Positions 36,211 through 47,105 of a stretch of 64,000 nt of DNA are shown here, one piece after another (position 1 is the first letter of the stretch; each line of letters opens with the position of its first letter). The stretch comes from Ailurus styani (lineage: Eukaryota; Chordata; Mammalia; Carnivora; Ailuridae). The position numbers were made by a program, and so were the translations under genes. The stretch lies in contig LNAC01000031.1 of the NCBI GenBank assembly GCA_002007465.1, forward strand, positions 5,087,685-5,151,684, given 5' to 3'. The notes below the pieces were generated by a model. The model ran no database searches. It had not been told where the DNA came from and saw only the letters and a program-made list of their open reading frames with translations.

Positions 36211-37499
36211 GTTGTCATACTTGACTTTGGTTAGTTGGTCTGCTTATACATCCTGCTACAGGTGGCATTCTACTTTCTACTGTAGAACTTTTTCTGCCCC
36301 ATACTTATGCTTGGTTACAGCACCCCTTTCTTGGTTTGGAATTATACATGGGCCATCATGGTCTCTCCAGTCTCTCTGTCATGACCCTTTGGCTTTAGCA
36401 GCCGCTTTGAACTTTCTCTTCTCTTTGAACTTGATACAAACAACCCTTCGCCTAATAACACCTATGTTAATAACAACTTATCATGACTAGCCTGGCACTG
36501 TCTGACCTTAGCTCTGAAAACCAGCTACAGGTCTAATCAGCTAGGAACAAGAGGCAAGGAAGTTAAGTTCACATCAGGCATGGGCTGCTCTTTCAGGGAG
36601 GGCTGTGGATTAGTCAGCCATACATTGTGACCGACATACCTAGTGGGGCATACTCATTGGTTGCCATGGATTTTCTCCATTCTGTGTGGTTTCAGTTTCT
36701 AGTCATTTACTCGGTTGACCTCCAACTAATCATAATGGTGCCATGGTAAGTGAATCAGGGAGCTTCACTGAACTGAGAAAACCTCAGTGGCTTTTGAGTT
36801 CTATTTTTGAGAATTCAGTTTTAAAAAGTTTTGATTTCCTTATGATGGAGATTTCCACTATGCAAATATCTTCAGTGTCATAGAAACTAGGAGAGATGAC
36901 TAAGTAGAAATTGGTAATGACTAAGTAGGTATCCTCAATGATGCCTCTTGATATCCTTGACAGGGTTGTTCAATTTGTGAAGTTGAAAATGTAAAAGCTT
37001 TCATGAAGTTCTAACTTTAAGTGGATTTTTTTGAGAGACAAAGTTAGAGCTGCACTGAGCATGGCCGGAATGTATGAACCACATACTGAAAAACTGAGCC
37101 AATCTGCAATCCACTGCGCATGGCAGTTCTAGGAGCATTCAAGAAAATCTAGAATGCACCCATTCTTCTCCCTCCCTGTATGTACACTGCTACAATAACT
37201 CCACTTCCTGTTGATGATAATGAGCAACCACCCTAGCTAACAGAGTAACCTCATTTTTTTGTCTACAATGAATATCTCAAAAAAGCAAGGTGGCACTCTC
37301 AACTTTCATTCCATCAGCACCATTATATATTCTGGTGGAAGCTTTCTTCACCTGGGTAAAAGGCTTTCTAAGCAGCAGAGCTTGAAGTAACACAGACCCT
37401 CAGATTGATTCCCTCCACGTATTTCACAATTGTTTCATGACATACATTTTAAAAGTCTGGAAATTCTTTGTACATAAGCCTTCTCAAAGACTTGCTTCT
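36211..37499. other. Unassigned intronic sequence
   Basis: No exon recognised. The 92-codon frame at 36212-36490 resembles no known protein. Confidence 0.5.
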
Positions 37500-37645
37500 A
37501 TGATTAGCACAATGGGCCAGGCTAGGCTGCATGTTGAAATCACCTGAGGACCTGTTAGAGACAATATTGCTGCCTGGGATCTACCCTCAGAGCTCCTGGG
37601 TGCCCAGCCAAAGCCCTCAAGGTTGAAAACCAATAATCTGTTTAA
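37500..37645 (+). repeat. MER5-like hAT fragment
   Basis: Order of words fits MER5-type elements: 'ggctgcatgttgaaatcacc', 'tgcctgggatctaccctcag', 'ccctcaaggttgaaaacca'. Confidence 0.55.
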
Positions 37646-38017
37646 ATGAGGGAAAGAAGTGTTGGTCAATTTGACATCATCATTGAGGGTGACTTCCCTG
37701 CTTCAAGCGAGCCAGGAACATGGAGGAAGTGCTTCTGCAAAAATAGTGGCTGGGTGGAGTAGAAGATGTGGGTGCTCTGCACATAATCCTTCCAAATATT
37801 TCCTTTCAAATTCTCAGAGTCCCTCTCTTCCACATTCTTTTTCTGACTTTCTGATAAGTGACCTGATAAAGTTCTGACTTTTACTCAGAATTTACAACTT
37901 CAAACATGGCATCTGCTTTTTGGCTTCCTCAGTCCCAAAACTTTGAGTGTTGTCACAGAATCCTCCCCAGTCCTCCGTGGTTAGAACTCAGAATTTCAGA
38001 CTCTGAGCTAGGCATTT

Positions 38018-39134
38018 ATTTTACATTCCCAGCAAAGGACTACAAGGATTCCCTCTTCTCCATATTGTCACCAGCATTTGTTATCTTTTATTTTATTTAA
38101 TAATAGCTATTCTAAAAGGCATGATGTAAAATTTCACTGTGGTTTTGATTAGCTTTTCCTGAGAGTGATGTTGAGCACCTTTTCATATATTTGTTGGCCA
38201 TTTGTTTGTCTTCTTTGGAAAAATGTCCATTTGGGTTTTTGCCCAATTTTTAATCAGTTTGTGTGTTTTTTTGCTATTGAGTTGTATGAGTTTCTCATAC
38301 AGTATGGATATTAATCCCTTACTGGGTATATGGTTTATAAATATTTTTCCCATTCCATAGGTTGTCTTCATTTTGCTGATTGCTTCTTTTGCTCTGCAAA
38401 AGCCTTTTAATTTGATGTAGTACCACTGGTCTATTTCTGCTTTTGTTTCCTGTGCTTTTGGTGTCATATCTAAAAATTCATTGCCAAGACCAATACTAAG
38501 GAGCTTTTTTCCATGTTTTTTTCTGGGAGTTTTAAAACTTCAGGTCCTGTAGTTAAGTCTTTAGTCCATTTTGAGCTGATTTTCACATATGGTGTAAGAT
38601 AAGGGTTCATTTCATTCTTTTGCATGTGGATATCCAGTTTTAAAAATACCATGTACTGGGCGCCTGGGTGGCTCAGTGGGTTAAAGCCTCTGCTTTCGGC
38701 TCAGGTCATGATCTCAGGGTCCTGGGATCGAGGCCCGCATCGGGCTCTCTGCTCAGCAGGGAGCCTGCTCCCCCTTCTCTCTCTGCCTGCCTCTCTGCCT
38801 CCTTGTGATCTCTCTCCCTCTGTGAAATAAATAAATAAAAATCTTTAAAAAAAAAAATACCATGTACTAAAGAGGCCATCCTTGCCCCATTTTGTGTTCT
38901 TGATGCATTTATAGAAGATTAGTTGACCTTGGGTTTCTTCTCTGATGTATGGGTTTCTTTCTGGGCCTTTTATTTTATTCCATTGGTTAATGAATCTGTT
39001 TTTATGCCAGTACCATACTGTTTTGATCACTGTAGCTTTGTAGTATAGCTTGAAATCAAGAAGTGTCATTTCTCCAGATTTGTTCTTTCTCAAGATTGCG
39101 TTGGTGATTTAGGGTCTTTTGTGGTTCCATATGA
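38018..39134 (-). repeat. Inverted arm: L1 ORF2 relic
   Basis: The minus strand encodes recognisable but broken ORF2 pieces. [20 protein letters not shown] and [18 protein letters not shown] come from 38845-39093, and NWAKTQMDIFPKKTNKWPTN from 38183-38467. Stops and frameshifts separate them, and a CanSINE (38658-38852) interrupts the arm. Confidence 0.9.
38658..38852 (+). repeat. CanSINE, young, with 16-bp TSD, nested in L1
   Basis: Young-consensus CanSINE in the inverted L1 arm. Perfect TSD aaaaataccatgtact at 38642-38657 and 38853-38868. Confidence 0.96.
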
Positions 39135-39860
39135 CCCACCAATTGCACTGCTGGAGATTTGTGCAAAGGAATTTAAGTCAAGCTTGCAAAGAGATACCTG
39201 CATTCTCATGTTTATTGTAGTATTCATAATAGCCAAGATATAGAAACAACCTAAATGCCCATTGATGGATGAATGGATAAAGGAAACTTATTGTATGTAT
39301 ACAGTAGAATAACGTTCCATCTTAAAAAAAAAAAAAGAAGAAGGAACATCTTCCATTTGTGACAACATGAATAGCCCTGGAGAACATTATGCTAAGTGAA
39401 ATAAGCCGAACATAGAAAGACAAGTACTATATGATTTCACTAACATGTAGAATCTAAAATAGTCAAACTTATAGAAGCATAAAATGGTGATTGCCAGGGG
39501 CAAGGGAGAGGGCCAAATGGGAAGGTAATGGTCAAAGAATACAAAGTTTCAGCTACACAGGATGAATAAATTCTGGAGGTCTGCTGTATAGCATAATGCC
39601 TTTGGCTCACAATACTATATCATATATTTAAAATTCTCTAAGAGGGTAGATCTCTTATTAAGTATTATTACCACAAATGAACAAAAAAAATAATAAGAAT
39701 AAAGGAGGTGGGAGGAAACTTTGGAAGTTGCTGGATATGTTGGTGGCCTTGATGGCAGTAATGGTTACACAGATGTGTACTTACCCCAAACTCATCAAAT
39801 TGTTTATTAAGTATGTATAGCTTTTTACAAATCAGTCATACCTCAATAAAGTAGTTTAAA
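39127..39860 (+). repeat. Forward arm: L1 3' region
   Basis: Starts 'ccatatgacccaccaattgc' (the ORF2 YDPAIALL region) and passes 'catagaaagacaagtactat'. It ends in an old L1 3' UTR with 'acctcaataaagtagtttaa'. Confidence 0.9.
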
Positions 39861-40329
39861 CATAGCAACTAAGTGTGGAGCATGACAGTTTGGGAGCAGA
39901 AGGATCAATTTGAAGTTCCCATAATAGTCACTAAATAAATGTTAAATTTGAAAATAAAAAAGTGTTTAAAATGACAAAGTTTGTTTTAGAGATGTATATA
40001 TACCTAGCACTTCAGATATATCTTTCCTAATACATGTTAACATTTGGGGATTCAATAAACATTTTAAGAAAGATACTTAATAATAAAAAATTATATTTCT
40101 AGTATCTCTCTATACTCAACCTACAAGTTTTCTTCTTGGAACAACTTCATTGAGCCTGAGGAGAGATGACTTCTAGATCTTCTTAAGTTCTCAACATTCT
40201 TCTTTTAGAGAGTTAGAGGTGTCCTTGGAAGTTTCCACTGTGATGGCTTGGAGCTTTCTTCTCCTCTCACACTGCTGGCACCCCCATTCTCCCAGGGGCT
40301 CAGCTCAGACCTTCTGTGTGACTCATCCA
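39861..40329. other. Unassigned intronic sequence
   Basis: AT-rich with no recognised feature. Confidence 0.5.
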
Positions 40330-40960
40330 TCCATTTCCCTATCTTCCACATCTTGTCAGTTGACAAATTTAGTTGATTGAATCTCCTCAATATCTCTCAA
40401 ATTCACTTTTTATTTCCATTACCACTGTCCAGATTAGACCCTTGTGACTTAAACTCCACTGTTATAAAATCTTTTAAATAACTTCTATATCCACAGGATT
40501 TCTCTTCTGTTTTCTATCCTATGGAAAGAAAAGGTCTGGTTTTGCTTATTTCTGAATTCTAAGCACTTAGGCTAGAGCAGATAGACAATAAATGTTTATT
40601 AAACAAGGCTTGGTTATACTGGTTCTCTCTTCAAAACCTGGGGTTGTTTTGTGTTGCCCATGGATTGAAACTCTCCTCAGCCTGGTGTCACTACACCTGA
40701 GTCTTCCTTTCCATTTCATTTCTCACACTATCCAGGGATGCCCCCTCTAGTGACTACTCACCATTGGGCTCTTGCTGATTTTTCCATCCTCCCTTCCTCC
40801 AAATCCTCACTCGTCAAGTCCTACCCATATTTTCACACCTTGCTCCATTGTCCTTTCTCTGAGGCCACCTCAGGTTCTTCTCACATAATAATTGGTCTTT
40901 CTTTCCTGCTCTCCCAATGACTTAATACTCCACTGTGGCAGTCTGTCTTTAATTACAGAT
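40330..40960 (+). repeat. L2 fragments, forward (two pieces)
   Basis: About 40345-40615 ends like the L2 3' end ('gacaataaatgtttattaaa'). About 40640-40960 resembles the preceding L2 region ('cttgctccattgtcctttct', 'ctctgaggccacctcagg'). Both are strongly diverged. Confidence 0.5.
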
Positions 40961-41436
40961 CTTGACTGGACAGGATTTCATTATAAGTGCCAATTTTGAC
41001 TAGTTGGTAATGGCAGCCTATAGCACTATATATTAGAAAAAGATTCTAAGGGTATACTTAGGTTCCTCATGACAGAAGGTGCCAAAACAGATCAGATGCT
41101 ATCCCTGGGCACAGAAAAAGAGAGGAAACAAACCACCTGTGAAACCCAACTTTGTTATTTACCCCCATGTCTGTGTCTACTCAGCTAGATCATATGTCCT
41201 TAAAGACATCTTTCTGTTTTCATTGGCTTTCTCACAATTTGTGTTCAATTTGATTCTTTAACACTCTATTCCCTGATTTTAAAAGTTTACAATATAAAAT
41301 GGCAAATATGACATTTGAGATAGAATGTTATACTGGACAAGAAAGATATAAGTGCTAATGAAATGACCCCTGAAGACTGGGAAGGAAGACATGGAGAACA
41401 AGAGGGGGAGGGCAGGTATTTATTCAAAGGAAATGA
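40961..41436. other. Unassigned intronic sequence
   Basis: No recognised exon or repeat family. Confidence 0.5.
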
Positions 41437-41554
41437 AATCAGTATCTTGGAGAGACATCTACATTCCCAAGTTCATTACAACCTTATTCATAATAGCCAG
41501 GACACAGAAACAACCTAAATGTTTGTCATTGGATGAATGGCTAAAGGAAATATG

Positions 41555-41609
<55 letters not shown>

Positions 41610-41670
41610 AATATTTTTCAGGCTTTAAAAAGGCAGTAAATAAAAGTCCAGTGAAGTTATCTCTTAACCG
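41437..41670 (+). repeat. L1 3' fragment containing an AC repeat
   Basis: Matches the L1 end of ORF2: 'cattcataatagccaggaca'-type words, 'gaaacaacctaaatg', 'gatgaatggctaaagg', then the AC repeat and 'gaatatttttcaggctttaa'. Confidence 0.75.
41557..41607 (+). repeat. (AC)n microsatellite, about 25 units
   Basis: Uninterrupted AC run inside the L1 fragment, at the place where many L1 copies carry a short 'tacacacac' stretch. Confidence 0.97.
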
Positions 41671-42319
41671 AGTGTTAAATTCTGAAACAATGAAAACAAA
41701 AAACCTAATATAGTTAAAATTACCTTAGAAAATTCCTTCCTTGCCCATATAGTATAATATACATTTTAAAATATTATACCAGGTACCCTACAAATTATTA
41801 ACTCTAAACTTCAAGAGACACTGCATAGAATAATGAAAACTACAAAATATGAGGCCATCTGAGCATTCAAACTTTTCTGCCTTTAAAACACCTATCAAAA
41901 TACTAGAGGAGGATCCAGAGTGGGTAAAAACCGTCTCCTTCCCTGTAGATTTTATTCCATTTCTTAAAAAGTGATAAATCTATCTACAGTAAGTATTTAT
42001 TATAAATGGGCTTGCTTATTTTGAAATAATGTGAATACAAGAACTTAATGAAAGGCTTGGAACATACTTGGAGCTTAACAAATGCTTTCTGGATTTGAAT
42101 TTAAATTTTATTTATTAATTAGACTCACATTCAAACTCTTTCTCAAAAAGTTGTTTAGAGGACCTCGATTGGCTTCCTGTCTTTCCAAGTTGGCATCTTC
42201 TCTGTGGTGCAGTGAACAGCTGTCACTCTTGCCATTTACACTAGTTATAACACACACTACCATAGTTCTGGAAATGTATATGAAAGGGAAAGAACATTTT
42301 TTGCCCTCCAAACTTGAAA
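41671..42319. other. Unassigned AT-rich intronic sequence
   Basis: No recognised feature. The frames at 42082-42324 and 42108-42311 are antisense shadows of each other. Confidence 0.5.
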
Positions 42320-42800
42320 ATTAGTAACATCCAGTGTTAACTAGGATATGGGAAATATGTGTCTTGTATAATTCCCATAGTAGCGTGAACTATATAAACT
42401 TTTTTGTTAGTGAAATAAAAGCGCAAGTCCTTGTAGTGGCAAGTACCCAAACCAGCTCACATGTTCATCAATAGAGAAATAATTGAAGAAATTGTGGTAT
42501 CCCCACACTGTGGAAAATGACGTACCTTGAAAAAAAATAACTAGATAGATCCATATGTATTGATTAACAAAGTGCCCGTGACATTTTTAAGTTAAATAAT
42601 TTGTGAAGTGATAGACAAAATATAGTACTATCTTTTTAAAAGACCAAAATTGAAAACTCAACCAAAGAAAAGTAAACCTATTGAATCAGTGTTTGTAAAA
42701 GCCCTTCAAAAGTGTGGAAGGATATACCCTAAATCCTTAGAATTGTTAACGCCAAGGAGGTGGGGCAAGCGGATGTTTGAGGGCAGAGCAAGACTGTCAT
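42320..42800 (+). repeat. Ancient L1 (L1M-type) 3' fragment
   Basis: Words in L1M order: 'gtgttaactaggatatggga', 'ttcatcaatagagaaataat', 'ttgtggtatccccacactgt', 'gatccatatgtattgattaa'. Diverged. Confidence 0.55.
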
Positions 42801-42872
42801 CTCACTTTTGCTCCTCTCTTGTCTGAAGGCTGGATCCAGATTAGGGGTAATAGGACTTAAAAGTAAAAAATA

Positions 42873-43073
42873 AGGGCGCCTGGGTGGCTCAGTGGGTTAA
42901 AGCCTCTGCCTTCGGCTCAGGTCATGATCTCAGGGTCCTGGGATCGAGGCCCGCATCGGGCTCTCTGTTCAGCAGGGAGCCTGCTTCCTCCTCTCTCTCT
43001 CTCTGCCTGCCTCTCAGCCTACTTGTGATCTGATCTCTCTGTGTCAAATAAATAAATAAAATCTTTTAAAAAA
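42873..43073 (+). repeat. CanSINE, young, with A-rich TSD
   Basis: Forward young-type copy. Flanks share aaaagtaaaaaa on both sides (about 42859-42870 and 43074 onward). Confidence 0.94.
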
Positions 43074-43077
43074 AAAA

Positions 43078-44385
43078 GTAAAAAACAATTGGGAGATGGA
43101 ATGGAGGAATGGAGGCGGAAGTGGAGTGGGTGGCATTTGGCAATTTTTTGCCTATGGTGGACAGGGAAATGAAGAAGTCAAGGAGAGCTCGTTGATTTCT
43201 AGCCTGAGCCGCTGCAGGAATCACACTGTCATACATAGGAACAGGGGTACCGTGAAAAGAAGTGGAATCTTTTTTATTGTTACCAGAGGAGAGATGAGGA
43301 GTTTGGGTTATCTGTCAAGGTTGTGCTGCTTCTTATTTTAAATGATAATTGCTCCTATAGGAAAGCTTCTTACTTGGTCTTGAAACATGAGGAGGAAAAT
43401 CTGCTTTATAATTGTATTTCACATGAACTATAGAACTAGAAGAGTCGGACTGGCACCTACATTTTTATCTTATCCGTGCATATTATTCCAAAACAAAAGA
43501 ATATTTCTTTTTGAATTGGGAGAAAAATAATAGCAATCTAAAATCATTTCAAATGTGTAAAGAAAAATCAGTGTTCCTGTTGTATTCAAAGTGGCATTGA
43601 GTGTAAATTATGACTTATACAATTTTTACTCTGTTTCTTTTGTGCTGTTTTAATATAGTTATTCCCCTTGCAAGTGTTTATTGAACTTGATGCTTGTAAA
43701 TTAATAGTATGTTGTTACTGAAGATATTCTATAGGGGCAGCCTGGCAAAAATTTTTAGTTCTAGAAATAGCTTGTGCACTTGTATTCTACAGAAAGCAGC
43801 ACTAGAAATTCAGCCCCGCTGAGTATTTATTTCTTCCAAATACTGTCGAAATGCTGGATACATTTATTTCTGTGTAATTACATCATATTTTATGCTGGGA
43901 TTGAACTAGTAGTGTATAATCCATCACTATGACCCTTTTGCATAGATAAATGAGTCAACACAGTTACTTGAATAAATCACTTTGATTTTCAGCTCGCTTG
44001 TATGGAAATCAGCTGCTCTTGCATACCTTTATTCTCCATCCATTCATCACTGATCGTATTTTTATTTCAGACACTATTCCTCTGTAGTCTTCCTTAGTTG
44101 AATTATGTGGGGCTATCCATGGGGAATGTTTTTCATATTATATTTGTTATCTCAAATCTGAGTTAAAACAAGAATTCCTATAAGTGCCATGTTTTTATTT
44201 TGAGTCTAAAGAATTTCATGAATTTAAAAATCTTCAGAGAACTGGGTGGTTATGGCATAGGAATGCACGAGATGACTCATTTTATTGACTAATTCTTCCA
44301 GTTTGAGAGAGGCTATATATGGTGTCCTACTGGAGCAAGAAAGAGATAATAAATTTAATATTTTGTAATATTTCTTGTTTTTCAG
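43078..44385. other. Intron just upstream of the MCTP1 exon
   Basis: Unassigned sequence without a recognisable repeat. It ends in the exon's polypyrimidine tract (tttcttgtttttcag). The 81-codon frame at 43096-43341 is unsupported. Confidence 0.5.
44371..44385 (+). promoter_or_regulatory. MCTP1: Splice acceptor of the MCTP1 exon
   Basis: Pyrimidine-rich tract tttcttgtttttcag directly before the coding frame. Confidence 0.85.
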
Positions 44386-44500
44386 AAAATAAATACTGCT
44401 GGAACCAGTAATGCAGATGTCCCCCTGGCTGATCCCGGAATGTACCAATTGGACATTACATTAAGAAGGGGTCAAAGTTTAGCTGCCCGAGATCGAGGAG
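44386..44500 (+). CDS. MCTP1: Internal coding exon of MCTP1 (start of first C2 domain)
   Basis: MCTP1 is an ER/vesicle-associated membrane protein with three cytosolic C2 domains that bind calcium and two C-terminal membrane segments. Seen here: a pyrimidine-rich acceptor ending ttttcag at 44385, an open frame from 44386 (AAA ATA AAT ACT GCT), and a donor gtaagaat at 44501. The exon encodes 38 codons plus one base (phase 0 in, phase 1 out) and includes PGMYQLDITLRRG and SLAARDRG. These match the linker and first beta strands of the first C2 domain of MCTP1; the MCTP2 paralogue differs clearly here. The Asp in ARDRG is the expected first calcium-loop acidic residue; the following SDPY motif should lie in the next exon, which is outside the window. 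The frame is intact. Assignment by remembered protein similarity. Confidence 0.9.
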
Positions 44501-44508
44501 GTAAGAAT
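44501..44508 (+). promoter_or_regulatory. MCTP1: Splice donor of the MCTP1 exon
   Basis: The junction gag|gtaagaat is close to the consensus donor and leaves a phase-1 intron. Confidence 0.88.
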
Positions 44509-45860
44509 ATAAGAACAACATTATTGGGAAATTTATTCTATGTGTTTTTGACAAATTTTGTTTTCCTTAGGGTTGTGGGAGTAAAAAAAAAAAAACTTTA
44601 ATATTATAATTTTTAGAAGGTTTGGTTCAACAATAAGATTTAAAGCTTTATTTGACTCCCTGAGACCATGGAGGAAGAGATTCTGATGCAAATTCAAAAA
44701 CTCTGAACTGGTCCTGACCCAAGCAGTATGGTCCCTACCAAACTGTTGACAAATTAGACTCTGCCTTATGTATTATCAGTGACATAATTGGTTAGTAGGT
44801 GAGGCACATATTTGGAGCCGTATCAGGAGTAAACCATTTGGCAGACCTGAAATTCTTGTTGCTGCATAGATTTGCACAGTTAAATCTGCTGAAACTGCAG
44901 AATCCAGGACAAAAATTTTGCCAAAACTTTGGAGATTCCCACTCGTGATTTTCTGAGACTTTGTTCGACCTGGCAGTAGTCTCATGGTAGGTCTTTGCAG
45001 GCCATGATGGAAGAAGAGACAAGGAAAATACTCTCTAGTTTCTGGATTCCAAATCTCAAGACAGTCTTCTGATGAGGTAGCCTGGGCTACATAACAGATT
45101 CCTTGAACCCACATTAGAGGCAGCCCCGGGGATGGACTGTAGGTAGACTATGGAACAGCCTGTTCACAGTTCAAAATACTAGCTATTCAAGATGGGGAGA
45201 CCTGAGGGCCCTGAGGACCCACAATTCCAATTCCAAAGGAAGCTGAATTTGAGTGTAACTCCTCCAAGAAGGAAGGGGGGGAGCCTCTAAGCCTCTAACA
45301 AGTATTGGACAATCTGAAAAGTGTTCCTGACCTCATGCAGTCTTGTTTTTTCTGCTCCCATCCTATTTGTCATCCATACTTTGGGTATGAAAGGAACCAA
45401 ATTAGGGCTATAGTTTATAATTCTCTTGTCTCTACAACAATAAAATGGAAAAACTAATTTAGTATAGTAGTGGGTTTTTTAAGACAAGAAATTTTACGAC
45501 TAATAGATTTAATTATTGAGTAAAAACTAGTGAATGAAGTGTAATTGGAAATGTAGAATTTTAACACATTTAATTTTCAAAATTAATCATCTGGTAAAGT
45601 AGCCGAGGACAATTTTTTTTTATTGAATTGAACTGTTTGTCTCAAAAGCAGTTACAATTAGATTAGAGAAAGAAAATGATATTAACACAGTATTATTTTG
45701 TTGTTTATATGTATGCTACATTTTTTAACTTGAGGAATATTCTTCATCACATTCTGTTGCATCATTTGATTTAAAACAGAATTAAATCAGCCATGAGGAG
45801 ATCAAAGTCTTAGTCCTAGATATGCCCAGATATGTTAACTACATATGCACATAATTATTT
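44509..45860. other. Unassigned intronic sequence after the exon
   Basis: Contains minus-strand open frames at 44776-45114 (112 codons) and, in another frame, 44792-45022. I cannot link either to a known protein or repeat. There is no splice or promoter evidence. Confidence 0.45.
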
Positions 45861-45864
45861 AATA

Positions 45865-46490
45865 CAACATTGTTTACAATTATAAGACACCTATACATAG
45901 GAGAGGTGGTTAAATAAAATATGGTACATCCACATGATGAAATATTATGCAGCTATAAAATAAAGAATAAGGAAAATTTCTAGGAATTGGTATGACAAGA
46001 GTTACAGGGGTACCTGGGTGGCTCAGTTGGTTAAGCATCTGACTCTTTATTCTGGCTCAGGTCATGATCTCAGTGTCATGGGATTGAGCCTCTCATCAAG
46101 CTCCTTGCTCAGCAGGGAGTCTGCCTGAGATGGTCTCTCTCCCTTTCCCTCTGCAACCCCCCCAAATAAATAACTAAATTTTTAAAAAGAAAAAAGGGAA
46201 AGAGTTACAGGATATTATTAAGTGATAAGGCAAAATACAAAAGATTATTTACAATATGGAATGTAAGAAAGAAGGGAATGTAAGAAATTCTGCATTATCT
46301 GTTCATTTATTCAAAAAGAAATATTAGAAATAAAATCCAGAAACTAATGAGATTAATAACATACATAGTATATGTAAGAACAGGTGTCAAGAGTGAGTGA
46401 TGGGAATGGGGTAAAAAGGGTGAGGAGGAAGTGATTTTTTCCTAGTAAAAGTTGTATAGTTCAACCCTTTAATTATGGCAATATTTCAGA
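45865..46490 (+). repeat. Ancient L1 (L1M-type) 3' region split by a SINE
   Basis: Before the SINE: 'ggtggttaaataaaatatgg', 'tacatccacatgatgaaata', 'ttatgcagctataaaa'. After it: 'ttattaagtgataaggcaaa', then a diverged 3' UTR. Confidence 0.7.
46009..46199 (+). repeat. CanSINE, older type, with TSD
   Basis: Body 'ttaagcatctgactctttat'. TSD aagagttacagg at 45997-46008 and 46200-46211. Confidence 0.93.
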
Positions 46491-46660
46491 ACCAACTAAC
46501 TAACTAAATAAGTAAATACCAATTAGAAGGTATCACATTTGAAAGTAATGTCTTGACATGATTATTTGCATTGTTAGAAAAGTAAGAGCGATATGTGTAC
46601 TTATGTCTGGTGATAGCAATTGCCTACAATTTGATTTCTTGTAATTTGTCAACGGAAGAT

Positions 46661-47105
46661 GTATTAATTTTCTAGGGCTGCTTTAACAAATTAGTGCAAT
46701 CTTGGTGGCTTAAAACAACAGAAATTTATTATCTCACAGCTCTGGAGTCCAGAAGTCAAACAGTCAAGGGTGTGGTTGGGCAACACTCCCTCCAAAAGCT
46801 CTCGGGAAGAGTTCTTCTCAGCCTCCACTAGTTTCTGTTGATTCCAGCCATTCCTGGGTTTGCGACATCATCGCTCCAACCTCTGCTTCCATCCTCACAG
46901 GGCATTTCCCTCCGTATCTCCATGTTTCCAGTCTCTACCCCTTTCTTTCATAAGGACGGTCATTGGATTTAGGGCCTAGCCTAAATCCAGGATGATCTCA
47001 TCTCACGATTCATACCTGCAGTACATCTTCAAGGTCACATTCACAGGCACGGGGTTAGGCCTTTGGGAGAACCCAAGTCATTCCACTACAGAGGACAACT
47101 GATTC
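46661..47105 (-). repeat. MLT1-type (ERVL-MaLR) solitary LTR, antisense
   Basis: The + strand starts 'gtattaattttctagggctg' and 'gcttaaaacaacagaaattt', the reverse of the 3' end of an MLT1/MST-type LTR. It ends near 'aggcctttgggagaacccaa'. An old non-coding LTR; no internal retroviral sequence seen. Confidence 0.8.

Larger units (their letters stand above)
38018..39860 (+). mobile_element. L1 with 5' inversion (twin-priming structure)
   Basis: A left arm (38018 to about 39130) carries L1 ORF2 sequence in reverse. A right arm (about 39127-39860) carries the L1 3' region forward, ending 'cctcaataaagtagttt'. The most 3' sequence of the inverted arm ends less than about 100 bp before the forward arm begins in L1 order. 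Old, diverged; poly(A) and TSD are not clear. Confidence 0.8.
1..44385 (+). other. MCTP1: MCTP1 intron upstream of the exon (partial)
   Basis: Everything 5' of the exon lacks a convincing coding exon and is filled with interspersed repeats and unassigned sequence, as expected for the very long first intron of the long MCTP1 isoform. Neither the GC-rich first exon nor a convincing alternative first exon was found here. The intron extends beyond the left edge of the window. Confidence 0.7.
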
